This document shows positions 43,127 through 51,941 of a stretch of 64,000 bases of DNA, piece after piece. Origin of the DNA: Bog-473 sp963753115. GTDB taxonomy: Bacteria; Actinomycetota; Acidimicrobiia; Acidimicrobiales; RAAP-2. A program made the translations under genes and the position numbers. Position 1 is the first letter of the stretch. Each line of letters starts with the position of its first letter. The DNA is taken from the NCBI GenBank assembly GCA_963753115.1, contig CAVWBB010000013.1:186001-250000 (forward strand). The letters are read 5' to 3'. Below the pieces are notes generated by a model. The model saw only the letters and a program-made list of their open reading frames with translations. It searched no databases and was not told the origin of the DNA.

Positions 43127-44413
43127 ATGCTCTCCCGGCTCGCCAACATCTTCAGAGTCCCCGACCTTCGCAACAAGGTCATCTTCACGCTGGCCATCAT
43201 TGCCCTGTACCAAATCGGGGCGAATGTCCCGGTCCCCGGCGTCAACTGGTCGCGCCTGCAGAGCCTCGAGAGCCAAGCGTCCGCATCGGGCGTGCTGGGC
43301 TTCCTCAACCTCTTCAGCGGCGGCGCCCTGGTGCGCCTGGCCGTCTTCGGCCTGGGCGTCATGCCCTACATCACCAGCTCCATCATCATTCAGCTGCTCT
43401 CGACCGTCATCCCCAAGCTGGAGGAGTGGCGGGACCAGGGTGCGGTCGGGCAGAAGAAGATCACCCAGACCACCCGCTACCTCACGGTGGCCCTCGCGGT
43501 CATGCAGTCCTCGGGCCTCGTCTACGCCTTCCACGGCCACGACTCGGCCTTGCTCGGCACGAGCGTCGACCTGATTCCCAGCTTCAACTGGCCGCTCGCC
43601 CTCTTCATGGTGCTGATCCTGACGGCCGGGACCGCCTTCGTGATGTGGCTGGCCGAGCTCATCACCCAGCGCGGCATCGGCCAGGGCATGTCGATCCTGA
43701 TCTTCGCCAACGTCGTGGCCGCCATCCCCACCGGGTTCAAGGCGATCTACGAGGAAGGGGGGAAGACAAAGTTCGGGATCATCATCCTCGTCTCGATCAT
43801 CTTGCTGGTCTTCATCGTCTTCATGGACCAGGGGCAGCGCCGTATCCCCGTCACGTTCGCCCGGAGGGTGGTCGGGCGGCGCATGTACGGCGGCAGCTCC
43901 ACCTACATCCCGCTCAAGGTGAACCAGTCCGGCGTGATCCCGATCATCTTCGCCAGCTCGGTGCTCTACATCCCGGTTCTGCTCTCGAACGTCGTCCCGT
44001 GGAACTGGTTCCAGAACTTCGTGCGCAACAGCCTGACGCCGACGAGCTTCTTCTACATCCTGGCGTACTTCCTCCTCATCGTGATGTTCACGTTCTTCTA
44101 CGTGTACGTCGCCTTCGACCCGCACCAGCAGGCCGACCTGATCCGCAAGCAGGGTGGGTTCGTGCCCGGCATCCGGCCCGGCCCGCCCACCGAGCGCTAC
44201 TTCGCCCACATCCTCAGCCGCATCACGGTGGTGGGAGCCCTGTTCCTGGGCTCGGTGGCCGTCGTGCCCTCGCTCCTCATGGCGCTGTGGCATCTGAACA
44301 AGTTCCCCTTCTACGGGACCACGCTGCTGATCTCGGTCGGCGTCGCGCTCGAGACCATGCGCCAGATCGACAGCCAGTTGATGATGCGCAACTACGAGGG
44401 CTTCCTCAAGTAG
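43127..44413 (+). CDS. secY: Protein translocase subunit SecY
   Basis: A 428-residue integral membrane protein with ten predicted helices, the pore of the Sec translocon. Helix 2 and plug region (GVLGFLNLFSGGALVRLAVF, GVMPYITSSIIIQLL), TQRGIGQGMSILIFANVV and IRPGPPTERYF are conserved. It follows rplO by 37 bases with AGAGGAAGGG before the ATG. Adk and Map genes follow, as in most bacteria. Confidence 0.98.
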   Translation: MLSRLANIFRVPDLRNKVIFTLAIIALYQIGANVPVPGVNWSRLQSLESQASASGVLGFLNLFSGGALVRLAVFGLGVMPYITSSIIIQLLSTVIPKLEEWRDQGAVGQKKITQTTRYLTVALAVMQSSGLVYAFHGHDSALLGTSVDLIPSFNWPLALFMVLILTAGTAFVMWLAELITQRGIGQGMSILIFANVVAAIPTGFKAIYEEGGKTKFGIIILVSIILLVFIVFMDQGQRRIPVTFARRVVGRRMYGGSSTYIPLKVNQSGVIPIIFASSVLYIPVLLSNVVPWNWFQNFVRNSLTPTSFFYILAYFLLIVMFTFFYVYVAFDPHQQADLIRKQGGFVPGIRPGPPTERYFAHILSRITVVGALFLGSVAVVPSLLMALWHLNKFPFYGTTLLISVGVALETMRQIDSQLMMRNYEGFLK

Positions 44414-44419
44414 GCGACG

Positions 44420-45103
44420 GTGATTCCCGGGGTCAGGCTCGTGGTCCTCGGCAAGCAGGGGGCCGGCAAGGGGACGCAATGCGTGCGCCTCTCGCATCAC
44501 TACGTGGTTCCGCACGTCTCCACGGGGGACATGCTGCGGAGCGAGGTGAAGTCGCGCTCGCCCCTGGGCCAGCGCGCCCAGTCGCTCATGGAGCAGGGTG
44601 AGCTCATCCCCGACGAGATGGTCATGGAGATGGTGGGTGGTCGACTCAGCGAACGCGACACCACCGGGCGGGGCTTCGTGCTCGACGGCTGCCCCCGCAC
44701 CACGGTGCAGGCGGAATCGTTGGAGAAGATCGTGTCCCCGTTCGGCCTCGACATCGTGATCGACCTGCAGGTCCCGACCAACCTGGTCATGAAGCGCCTG
44801 GCCTCGCGCCGGGTGTGCGTGGACTGCGGCGCCAACTATTCGACGGCCGCCCCGCCGCTGGTCAATTGGACGTGCGACGTCTGCGGCGGGGAAGTGGTGC
44901 AGCGCGAGGACGACACCGAGGAGGCGATTGAGCGCCGGCTCAACCTCTACGAGGAGGAAACGGCGCCCCTGCTCCACTGGTACAAGGAGCGCAGCCTCCT
45001 GGTCGAGATCAACGGCACCGGCTCGCCCGACGCGGTGACCCGTAGGGTGGTCGGGGCGATCGACACGCTGCGCCGGAAGATGAAGGGAGATGGTCCCCAG
45101 TGA
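44420..45103 (+). CDS. adk: Adenylate kinase
   Basis: A 227-residue kinase that converts AMP and ATP to two ADP. P-loop GKQGAGKGT, AMP site VSTGDMLR and GFVLDGCPRT are present. The lid domain has CVDC and CDVC, a zinc-binding form common in Gram-positive bacteria. GTG start 6 bases after secY; the stop overlaps map (GTGA). Confidence 0.97.
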   Translation: MIPGVRLVVLGKQGAGKGTQCVRLSHHYVVPHVSTGDMLRSEVKSRSPLGQRAQSLMEQGELIPDEMVMEMVGGRLSERDTTGRGFVLDGCPRTTVQAESLEKIVSPFGLDIVIDLQVPTNLVMKRLASRRVCVDCGANYSTAAPPLVNWTCDVCGGEVVQREDDTEEAIERRLNLYEEETAPLLHWYKERSLLVEINGTGSPDAVTRRVVGAIDTLRRKMKGDGPQ

Positions 45104-45840
45104 GGCGGAACGACGACGAACTGGCCAAGATGCGCCGGGCCGGCAAGGTCGTGGCCGAGATGCACGAGGCGACCCGCGCCGCCGCCAAGCCGGGCGTCAC
45201 CACGCTCGAGCTGGACGCGGTCGCCCGCGAGGTCCTGGAGCGCCGGGGCGCCACCTCGAACTTCCTGGGGTACCACGGCTTCCCGGCCGTCATCTGCACC
45301 TCGCCCAACTCCATGATCGTGCACGGCATCCCGGGCGGCTACGTGCTCGAGGAGGGGGACATCCTCTCCATCGACTGCGGCGCCATCATTGAGGGCTACC
45401 ACGGCGATGCCGCCTTCACCATGGGCATCGGCACCATCTCCAAGGAGGCCCAGAAGCTCCTTGAGGTCACCGAGCGCAGCCTCTGGGCGGGTATCGAGCA
45501 GATGACCAGGGGAAACTCCCTCAACGAGATCGGCCGGGCGGTCCAGGACGTGGCCGAGGCGGCCGGGTTCAGCGTGGTCCGGGAGTACGTGGGCCACGCC
45601 ATCGGGACGGCCATGCACGAGCAGCCCCAGGTGCCCAACTACTGGCCGGGGAGCAAGGGCCCGACGCTCAAGGCCGGCAACGTGTTCGCCGTGGAGCCCA
45701 TGGTCAACGTGGGCTCGCCCGAGACCCGGGTGCTCGACGACGAGTGGAGCGTGGTGACCGCCGACGGGAGCCTGTCGGCCCATTTCGAGCACACGATCGC
45801 CGTCACCCCTGACGGCCCCGAGGTCTTCACGCTCGCCTGA
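45100..45840 (+). CDS. map: Methionine aminopeptidase, type I
   Basis: A 246-residue enzyme that removes the initiator methionine from new proteins. The five metal ligands are all in place: Asp in LSIDCGAI, Asp in GYHGDAAFT, His in GHAIGT, Glu in AVEPMV and Glu in AHFEHT. Coupled to adk. The operon appears to end here. Confidence 0.97.
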   Translation: MRRNDDELAKMRRAGKVVAEMHEATRAAAKPGVTTLELDAVAREVLERRGATSNFLGYHGFPAVICTSPNSMIVHGIPGGYVLEEGDILSIDCGAIIEGYHGDAAFTMGIGTISKEAQKLLEVTERSLWAGIEQMTRGNSLNEIGRAVQDVAEAAGFSVVREYVGHAIGTAMHEQPQVPNYWPGSKGPTLKAGNVFAVEPMVNVGSPETRVLDDEWSVVTADGSLSAHFEHTIAVTPDGPEVFTLA

Positions 45841-45858
45841 GGATCCCGATCCGGGGTC
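45841..45858 (+). terminator. Hairpin directly after map
   Basis: GGATCCC and GGGGTCC can form a 7-pair stem (one U-G) starting right at the map stop codon. No U-run follows. It may end or attenuate the rplC-map transcript before the infA promoter. Confidence 0.35.
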
Positions 45859-45884
45859 CGGCCAGGGATTTCACAATCTCCGGC

Positions 45885-45912
45885 TGGAAATCCCCCCAGG
45901 ATGCGGTAGACT
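45885..45912 (+). promoter_or_regulatory. Promoter of the infA-rpmJ-rpsM-rpsK-rpsD-rpoA-rplQ operon
   Basis: -10 TAGACT (45907-45912) with a weak -35 TGGAAA (45885-45890), 16 bases apart. It lies in the 212-base gap between map and infA, leaving a leader of about 130 bases. Confidence 0.5.
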
Positions 45913-46052
45913 TTTTCGCTGGCCCTGGGGCCTGGTCTTTTCCTGTGGGGACGGACTGCCCGACGGCCACACCCGATTCCGCCCCGTTCCGGCCTCGCGC
46001 CACCGGTGCGGTCGGGGGAAGCACACGAGAACGACGATCAGGAGAGAGTCAC

Positions 46053-46277
46053 CTGCCCAAGCCCAAGGAAGATGCCATCGTGCTCGAAGGCACGGTGGTC
46101 GAGCCACTGCCCAATGCCATGTTCCGCGTCGAGTTGGAGAACGGACACAAGGTACTTGCGCACAGCTCGGGAAAGATGCGGATGCACCGCATCCGAATTC
46201 TGCCGGGGGACAAGGTGCAGGTCGAGATCACTCCCTACGACCTCAACCGGGGTCGGATCACCTACCGGTACAAGTAA
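46053..46277 (+). CDS. infA: Translation initiation factor IF-1, CTG start codon
   Basis: A 74-residue IF-1 (S1-type OB fold) that occupies the A site during initiation. The family start is M(A/P)KPKEDAI; the codon at that place is CTG (46053), 8 bases after AGGAG. No ATG, GTG or TTG is in frame nearby: the next upstream candidate, GTG 45945, would add 36 unrelated residues, and the next downstream one would delete the conserved N-terminus. MFRVELENGHKVLAHSSGKM and DLNRGRITYRYK are intact. A rare start codon on an initiation-factor gene recalls infC, which uses AUU for autoregulation. Confidence 0.9.
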   Translation: MPKPKEDAIVLEGTVVEPLPNAMFRVELENGHKVLAHSSGKMRMHRIRILPGDKVQVEITPYDLNRGRITYRYK

Positions 46278-46295
46278 GTAAGGACGGCGATTCAA

Positions 46296-46409
46296 GTGAA
46301 GGTTCGGCCGAGCGTGAAGCCGATCTGTGAGAAGTGCAAGGTCATCCGACGCCGCGGCGTTGTTCGGGTGATCTGTGACAACCCGCGCCACAAGCAGCGC
46401 CAGGGCTAG
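46296..46409 (+). CDS. rpmJ: 50S ribosomal protein L36
   Basis: A 37-residue L36 starting at GTG 46296: MKVRPSVKPICEKCKVIRRR. It has the zinc set CEKC, then C and H (CDNPRH). AAGGA lies just upstream. Too short for most gene tracks but certain from its place between infA and rpsM. Confidence 0.96.
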   Translation: MKVRPSVKPICEKCKVIRRRGVVRVICDNPRHKQRQG

Positions 46410-46423
46410 GAGAGGAAAGACAG

Positions 46424-46801
46424 ATGGCCCGAATTTCCGGAGTGGACATCCCGCGTGAGAAGCGGCTCGAGATCTCGCTGACCTATATCTACGGCATCGG
46501 CCCGACCCTGTCGACGCAGATCTGCCAGGCGTCCGACGTGAACCCCTCCACCCGGGTGCGCGACCTGACCGACGAAGAGGTCGCCCGGCTGCGCACCTAC
46601 ATCGACGCCAACTTCCGCGTCGAGGGTGACCTGCGCCGGGACGTCTCCCAGGACATCAAGCGGAAGATGGAGATCAACTGCTACCAGGGCGTGCGTCACC
46701 GCAAGGGCCTGCCGGTCCACGGCCAGCGCACCCACACGAACGCCCGCACCCGTAAGGGCCCCAAGAAGACGGTGGCCGGGAAGAAGAAGGTGAAGAAGTA
46801 G
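46424..46801 (+). CDS. rpsM: 30S ribosomal protein S13
   Basis: A 125-residue S13, in the head bridge to the 50S subunit. MARISGVDIPREKRLEISLT, IYGIG and the basic tail RGQRTHTNARTRKG-like segment are typical. AGGAGAGG lies upstream. Its stop overlaps rpsK (TAGTG). Confidence 0.98.
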   Translation: MARISGVDIPREKRLEISLTYIYGIGPTLSTQICQASDVNPSTRVRDLTDEEVARLRTYIDANFRVEGDLRRDVSQDIKRKMEINCYQGVRHRKGLPVHGQRTHTNARTRKGPKKTVAGKKKVKK

Positions 46802-47202
46802 TGGCCAAGCCAACGAAGCCCGGCGCCCGCCGGCCCCGGCGCAAGGAGCGCAAGAACATCGCCTACGGCGTGGCGCACATCAAGAGCTCGTTCAACAACA
46901 CGATCGTCTCCATCGCCGACCCCGAGGGCAACATCCTCGCCTGGGCCTCGGCGGGGAACGTCGGCTTCAAGGGCTCGCGCAAGTCCACCCCCTTCGCCGC
47001 CCAGCTGGCCGCCGAGGCCTGTGCCAAGAAGGCCATGGAGCACGGCGTGCGCAAGGTCGACGTCCTCGTCCGCGGGCCCGGCTCGGGCCGCGAGACCGCC
47101 ATCCGGTCGCTGGCCGCGGTCGGCATCGAGGTCGTGGGCATCAAAGACGTCACCCCGATCCCCCACAACGGCTGCCGCCCCAAGAAGCGGCGCCGGGTCT
47201 AG
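46801..47202 (+). CDS. rpsK: 30S ribosomal protein S11
   Basis: A 133-residue S11 of the platform. HIKSSFNNTIVSIADPEGN, GSRKSTPFAAQLAAE and DVTPIPHNGCRPKKRRRV are conserved. GTG start overlapping rpsM by one base. Confidence 0.98.
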   Translation: MAKPTKPGARRPRRKERKNIAYGVAHIKSSFNNTIVSIADPEGNILAWASAGNVGFKGSRKSTPFAAQLAAEACAKKAMEHGVRKVDVLVRGPGSGRETAIRSLAAVGIEVVGIKDVTPIPHNGCRPKKRRRV

Positions 47203-47228
47203 GTCGAAGAGGAAGAGGAACACACCCC

Positions 47229-47876
47229 ATGGCTCGATACACCGGTCCCGTCTGCCGACTCTGTCGGCGCGAGCGGACCAAGCTGTTCTTGAAGGGCGAG
47301 CGCTGCTACTCGCTCAAGTGCCCGGTCTCCGAGGCGGTCACCGACCGTCACAGCCGCGCCTACCCGCCCGGCGAGCACGGCCGCGACCGCATGCGCCAGG
47401 GGTCCGAGTACCTGGCCCAGTTGCGTGAGAAGCAGAAGGCGCGCCGGATCTACGGGATCCTGGAGAAGCAGTTCCGCAACATGTACGAGGAAGCCAACCG
47501 TCAGGGCGGCATCACCGGTGAGAACTTGCTGCGCAACCTCGAGCTCCGCCTCGACAACGTCGTCTTCCGGGCCGGCTGGGGCGCCAGCCGCCGCCAGGCG
47601 CGCCAGTTCGTGCGCCACGGCCACGTGAGCGTGAACGGCAAGCGCGTCACCATCCCCAGCTACCGCGTGCGGACCGGCGAGACCGTCCTGCTGCGCGAGG
47701 CCACCCGCGGGAACTTCCTGGTCCGCCGCAACATGGACACCCTGGAGCGCCAGACCCCGGCCTGGCTCGAGACCGGCGACGCCGGCTTCTCGGTGTCCAT
47801 CCTGAACCCGCCACTGCGCGAGCACATCGACGAGCCCATTCAGGAGCAGTTGATCGTCGAGCTGTACTCGAAGTAG
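47229..47876 (+). CDS. rpsD: 30S ribosomal protein S4 (zinc form)
   Basis: A 215-residue S4, a primary 16S binder. The N-terminus carries four cysteines (C9, C12, C26, C31), a zinc-binding form. The S4 RNA-binding domain includes LELRLDNVVFRAGWGASRRQ and QFVRHGHVSVNGKRV. Length is normal. Confidence 0.98.
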   Translation: MARYTGPVCRLCRRERTKLFLKGERCYSLKCPVSEAVTDRHSRAYPPGEHGRDRMRQGSEYLAQLREKQKARRIYGILEKQFRNMYEEANRQGGITGENLLRNLELRLDNVVFRAGWGASRRQARQFVRHGHVSVNGKRVTIPSYRVRTGETVLLREATRGNFLVRRNMDTLERQTPAWLETGDAGFSVSILNPPLREHIDEPIQEQLIVELYSK

Positions 47877-47905
47877 CCCCGTCCCCTGCAACAGGAGTAC
47901 CCACC

Positions 47906-48844
47906 ATGCTGATCATCCAACGGCCGACCGTCGAGACCGTCGACGAGGAGCAGAACAACCGGCAGCGTTTCGCCATCGGCCCGCTCGACCCGGGCTTCGG
48001 CACCACGCTCGGTAACTCGCTGCGGCGCACGCTGCTCTCCTCCATCCCCGGTGGAGCCGTGACCCAGCTGCGCTTCGACGAGGCGCTGCACGAGTTCACG
48101 ACCCTTCCCGGGGTCAAGGAGGATGTCACCGACATCATCCTGAACCTCAAGGACCTGCTGGTCCGGGTGCAGTCCGACGAGCCGGTCACCCTCCGCCTCG
48201 ACGTGCGCGGCCCCGCCGACGCCACCGCCGCCGACCTGCAGCTGACGGCCGACGTCGAAATCCTCAACCCCGACCTGCACATCGCCTCGGTCAACGCCAA
48301 AGGCCGCCTGGCCGTCGACGTGACCGTGGAGCGCGGGCGTGGCTACGCCTCGGCCGACAAGAACAAGCGGTCCTCGACGATCGGCGTCATCCCGATCGAT
48401 TCGATCTTCTCCCCGGTCCACCGGGTGACCTTCGACATCGAGCCCGTGCGTGTGGAGCAGTCGACCAACTACGACCGCCTGGTGCTCGACATCGAGACCG
48501 ACGGGACCATCTCGCCCCGCGAGGCGCTGGCCTCGGCCGGTGACACGCTGCGCAACCTGGTCTCGCTGGTGGCCGACCTCGAGGAGGCCCCCCAGGGCCT
48601 GGAGCTCGGCGACACCGGGACCACCACGAGCGGTTCGCCCGACCTGGACCTGCGCATCGAGGAGCTCGACCTCTCCGAGCGTCCCCGCAACTGCCTGAAG
48701 CGCGCGCAGATCAACACGATCGGCGAGCTCGTCGAGCGGACCATGGAGGACCTCCTGGCCATCACCAACTTCGGCCAGAAGTCGGCCGACGAGGTCGTGC
48801 AGCGTCTGGACGAGCGCGGGTTGTCGCTCCGCACGAGGGACTGA
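47906..48844 (+). CDS. rpoA: RNA polymerase alpha subunit
   Basis: A 312-residue alpha subunit. The N-terminal dimerisation domain has GPLDPGFGTTLGNSLRRTLL and VKEDVTDIILNLK. The C-terminal domain (LDLSERPRNCLKRAQINTIG, DLLAITNFGQKSADEVV) binds UP elements and activators. A little shorter than many actinobacterial versions because the end is compact. Confidence 0.98.
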   Translation: MLIIQRPTVETVDEEQNNRQRFAIGPLDPGFGTTLGNSLRRTLLSSIPGGAVTQLRFDEALHEFTTLPGVKEDVTDIILNLKDLLVRVQSDEPVTLRLDVRGPADATAADLQLTADVEILNPDLHIASVNAKGRLAVDVTVERGRGYASADKNKRSSTIGVIPIDSIFSPVHRVTFDIEPVRVEQSTNYDRLVLDIETDGTISPREALASAGDTLRNLVSLVADLEEAPQGLELGDTGTTTSGSPDLDLRIEELDLSERPRNCLKRAQINTIGELVERTMEDLLAITNFGQKSADEVVQRLDERGLSLRTRD

Positions 48845-48848
48845 CGTC

Positions 48849-49202
48849 ATGCAGGCAACCCCCAAGCGCGGCCGCCGGTTCGGCGGCTCGTCCGCCCACC
48901 AGAAGTCGATGATGGGCAACCTGGTCGCGTCGCTCATTGCTGCGGAGTCCATCGTGACGACCGAGGCCAAGGCCAAGGCGCTGCGCCCCGTGGCCGAGAA
49001 GTGCGTCACGGCGGCCCGCAAGGGCGGCCTGTCCAACCACCGCAACGTGGTGGCGCTCATCCGCGACAAGGACATGGCGCACAAGCTCTTCGAGGAGATC
49101 GGGCCGCGCTACTCGGACCGGCCGGGTGGCTACACCCGCATCCTCAAGCTGGGCCCGCGCCCCGGCGACAACGCGCCCATGGCGCGGATCGAGTTCGTCT
49201 AG
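48849..49202 (+). CDS. rplQ: 50S ribosomal protein L17
   Basis: A 117-residue L17: RGRRFGGSSAHQKSMMGNLV, LIAAESIVTTEAKAK, and the C-terminal GGYTRILKLGPRPGDNAPMA are conserved. It follows rpoA by 4 bases. Confidence 0.98.
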   Translation: MQATPKRGRRFGGSSAHQKSMMGNLVASLIAAESIVTTEAKAKALRPVAEKCVTAARKGGLSNHRNVVALIRDKDMAHKLFEEIGPRYSDRPGGYTRILKLGPRPGDNAPMARIEFV

Positions 49203-49204
49203 GG

Positions 49205-50059
49205 GTGGAGCAACCCGCCGGCGCTGCCCTGCAGCGCTGGAGGCTGCTGATCGCGTACGACGGTGCAGCCTTCCGGGGCTTCGCCGCCCAGCCCCAGGTC
49301 CCCACGGTCGCCGGCGCGCTGCGTCTGGCCATTGAGCGGACGGCCCGCCTGAGCGAGGCGCCGGTCATCACCTGCGCCGGCCGCACCGACGCCGGTGTGC
49401 ACGCCCGGGGCCAGGTGGTCCACGTGGACCTCCCGCACATCCCCTACGACGGGGTCCGGCTCGCCCGCGCCCTCAACCGCCAGCTGGCGCCCGAGGTGGT
49501 GGTGCGCCACGCCGAGGTGGTCGACCCGGCGTTCGACGCCCGCCGCTCGGCCACCGGACGGACCTACCGCTACCTCGTGTGGAACGCCCCCGCCCCTGAT
49601 CCGCTGCTGGCGTCGGTGTCCTGGCACGTGCGGGACCCCCTCGACCTGGGCTCCATGCGGACTGCCTCTGACGTCCTGCTGGGCACACACGACTTCCGTT
49701 CCTTCTGCCGCCGGCCGGTGGGATCCGACGCCAGCCGGCCCCTGGTGCGCCGGGTGACCACCGCCCGCTGGAGCGTCGACCGGGGGCCCGAGGCGCTGGA
49801 CGCCGACGGGGGCGAGGAGGAGACCCGCCTTCTCCGCTTCGAGATCTCCGCCGCTTCCTTCTGCCATCAGATGGTCCGATCCCTGGTGGGCAGCCTGGTC
49901 GAGGTGGGCCGGGGCAAGGAGAACGCCGCCGGTCTCATGGAGCGGCTCCGGGCGGTCTCACGGCACCGCATGCCCGATCCGGCCCCCGCGCACGGTCTCT
50001 GCCTGGTCTCGGTGACCTACGACGCGCCGCCCGGCTCCCCGGCCGCCACGAACAGCTGA
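49205..50059 (+). CDS. truA: tRNA pseudouridine(38-40) synthase TruA
   Basis: A 284-residue pseudouridine synthase that modifies the anticodon stem-loop of tRNA. Catalytic D62 is in CAGRTDAGVHARGQVVH. RTYRYLVWN and FCHQMVRSLVGSLVEVGRG are conserved. The GTG at 49205, two bases after the rplQ stop, gives a normal N-terminus (RWRLLIAYDGAAFRGFAAQP). In most relatives rplM-rpsI come next; here an exporter/two-component block intervenes. Confidence 0.95.
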   Translation: MEQPAGAALQRWRLLIAYDGAAFRGFAAQPQVPTVAGALRLAIERTARLSEAPVITCAGRTDAGVHARGQVVHVDLPHIPYDGVRLARALNRQLAPEVVVRHAEVVDPAFDARRSATGRTYRYLVWNAPAPDPLLASVSWHVRDPLDLGSMRTASDVLLGTHDFRSFCRRPVGSDASRPLVRRVTTARWSVDRGPEALDADGGEEETRLLRFEISAASFCHQMVRSLVGSLVEVGRGKENAAGLMERLRAVSRHRMPDPAPAHGLCLVSVTYDAPPGSPAATNS

Positions 50060-50074
50060 ACCTCCGCGCCTGGC

Positions 50075-51266
50075 TCACGCCGAGCGCAGCGCCTCGGCCG
50101 GGCTGAGCCGCGCCGCCCGCCAGGCCGGATACAGGCCGCCCAGCGCGCCAACGGCCAACGCAATGCCGACGGCTCCGGCCAGCACTCCCGCCGGGACGGT
50201 GGTGCCCCAGTCGCGGATTGCCGGCATAGATCGTGACGGCGAGGGCGCCCAGCACCGCGCCTCCCACACCTCCCGCGGCCGAGAGCAGCGCAGCCTCGCC
50301 GAGAAACTGGAGGCCGATGTGGACGCGCCGCGCCCCCATGGCGCGCCGGAGGCCGATCTCGCCTCGACGCTCCAACACGCCGATCACCATGACGTTGGCG
50401 ATCCCGATGCCGCCGACCAGGAGGGCGATCGCTCCGAGCGACAAGAAGAGGCTCTGAAACGCTGCCGACGCATCCACCCGCGCCGTCAGTGCGTCGGATG
50501 GGTTCGCGATCGCGGCGTCCTGCGGTGTGGCGGGGTCGGCGGTCGCAGCCAGGACCGAGCCGACGGCCCCGACGCTCGCTGGGCTCGTCCGCACGTAGAT
50601 CTCCGTCGGTGGGGCCCGATGGTGCAGGAGCAACCGGGCCGCGGGGAACCCGACGAGTGCTGCCCGGTCGAGCTCGGGTGCGAGTTCGACCGGATCGAGG
50701 ATGCCGACGACGTCGAACGACTGGTTGGCAAGCCACACGGCCACGCTGCCGTCGGCTCGGTCGATGCCGAGCGCGGCCGCGGCGTCATGACCAAGGACGA
50801 CGGCGGGCAGACGATCGGTCGCCTGATTGAGGAACTGTCCCGCCCACAGGTGGGCCTGGACGGTGGTCAGCAGGTTGACGTCGACCGCCTTGACCGTGAT
50901 GGCCTGGCTGTCCACCTCCGGGATGTCCCGGTTGCGGAAGACCGCGTCACTCAGGTCCGAGGTCGCAGCGTCGGAGACGACGGGCCCGATCCTCGAGATC
51001 ATGGCCGGAGCCCGTGCCGGCAGCGTCGCTGACTGTCCGGTGAAGCTGTTGTTCGGTGACACGGTGAGCAGGTTCGTGCCAAGAGCGTCGATCTGCGCGA
51101 TGAGCTGTGCCCGACTGGACGCGGAGATCCCGAACACGGCCACGAGCGTCGCCACGCCGATGGCCACGCCCGTCGCGGACAACGCGGCGCGCAGGGGCCG
51201 GCCGCGCAGGCCCAGCACGGCCAGGCGCCACACATCGGCCGCTCGCAACCGGGAGTGCGCGCTCAC
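50075..51266 (-). pseudogene. FtsX/MacB-type ABC exporter permease, frameshifted near the C-terminus
   Basis: A permease of about 396 residues in MacB-like tripartite exporters. It has an N-terminal helix (LRGRPLRAALSATGVAIGV), a large extracytoplasmic MacB_PCD domain (about 45-260), and FtsX-type helices with GGIGIANVMVIGVLERRGEI. The last helix and cytosolic end (ALAVGALGGLYPAWRAARLS, stop 50075) are in another frame, one extra base near 50215-50225 being the cause. In the original frame translation would run on to 49935 and lose the last helix. GTG 51266 overlaps the ATPase stop (GTGA). Confidence 0.82.
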
Positions 51267-51941
51267 CGCCGTTCATCCCGCTCGATGCGGCCGTCGCGCA
51301 GGGCGACCACGCCGGGGCGTCCGCCGTGCCAGCTCGTCGTTGTGGGTGACAACGAGGATCGTCGTGCCGTGTTCGTGCAGGCGGCCGAGAAGCGAGAAGA
51401 TCTCGCCACCCGTGGCCGAGTCGAGATTCCCGGTGGGCTCATCGGCGAGGAGGAGTGCGGGATCGCCCACGATGGCGCGGGCGATCGCGGCGCGCTGGCA
51501 CTCACCTCCTGAGAGCTCAGTGGGGCGATGCGTGCGGCGGTGCGTAAGGCCGACCGCGGCGACGGCCTCGGCGGCGCGTGCAAGTCTCTCCGCTGCAGGC
51601 ATGCCCCGGTACAACAACCCGTCGGCCACGTTGTGCAGCACCGAGCGGGTCGGCAAGAGGTGGAATTGCTGGAAGACGAAGCCGAGATGGGTCGAGCGGA
51701 TGCCCGAGAGCTGCACATCCGGCATGGTCTGCACGGCCGTCCCGGCTACGCGTACGACGCCCCGTGTTGGGCGCTCGAGCGTGCCGGCGACGGCCAGCAG
51801 CGTCGACTTCCCGGATCCGGACGGACCGGTCACCGCCAGGAATCCTCCCGATTCGACCGTCAGGCTGACGTCGCGCAGGGCATGCACGGGAGGGTTTCCC
51901 TCGTGCTCCATCCCGATGTTCTGGAGCTCGAGTGCGTTCAT
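51263..51941 (-). pseudogene. LolD/MacB-type ABC exporter ATPase, frameshifted at the 3' end
   Basis: An ATPase of about 225 residues paired with the permease. Walker A is GPSGSGKST, Q-loop FVFQQFHLLP, signature LSGGECQRAAIARAI and Walker B LLLADEPTGNLD, followed by VVTHNDELA. Near 51330 a run of four C bases shifts the frame; without one C, the natural end PGVVALRDGRIERDERR would reach the stop at 51263, overlapping the permease start as GTGA. The catalytic core precedes the shift, so a product with an altered tail (stop at 51273) may still work. Confidence 0.82.
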
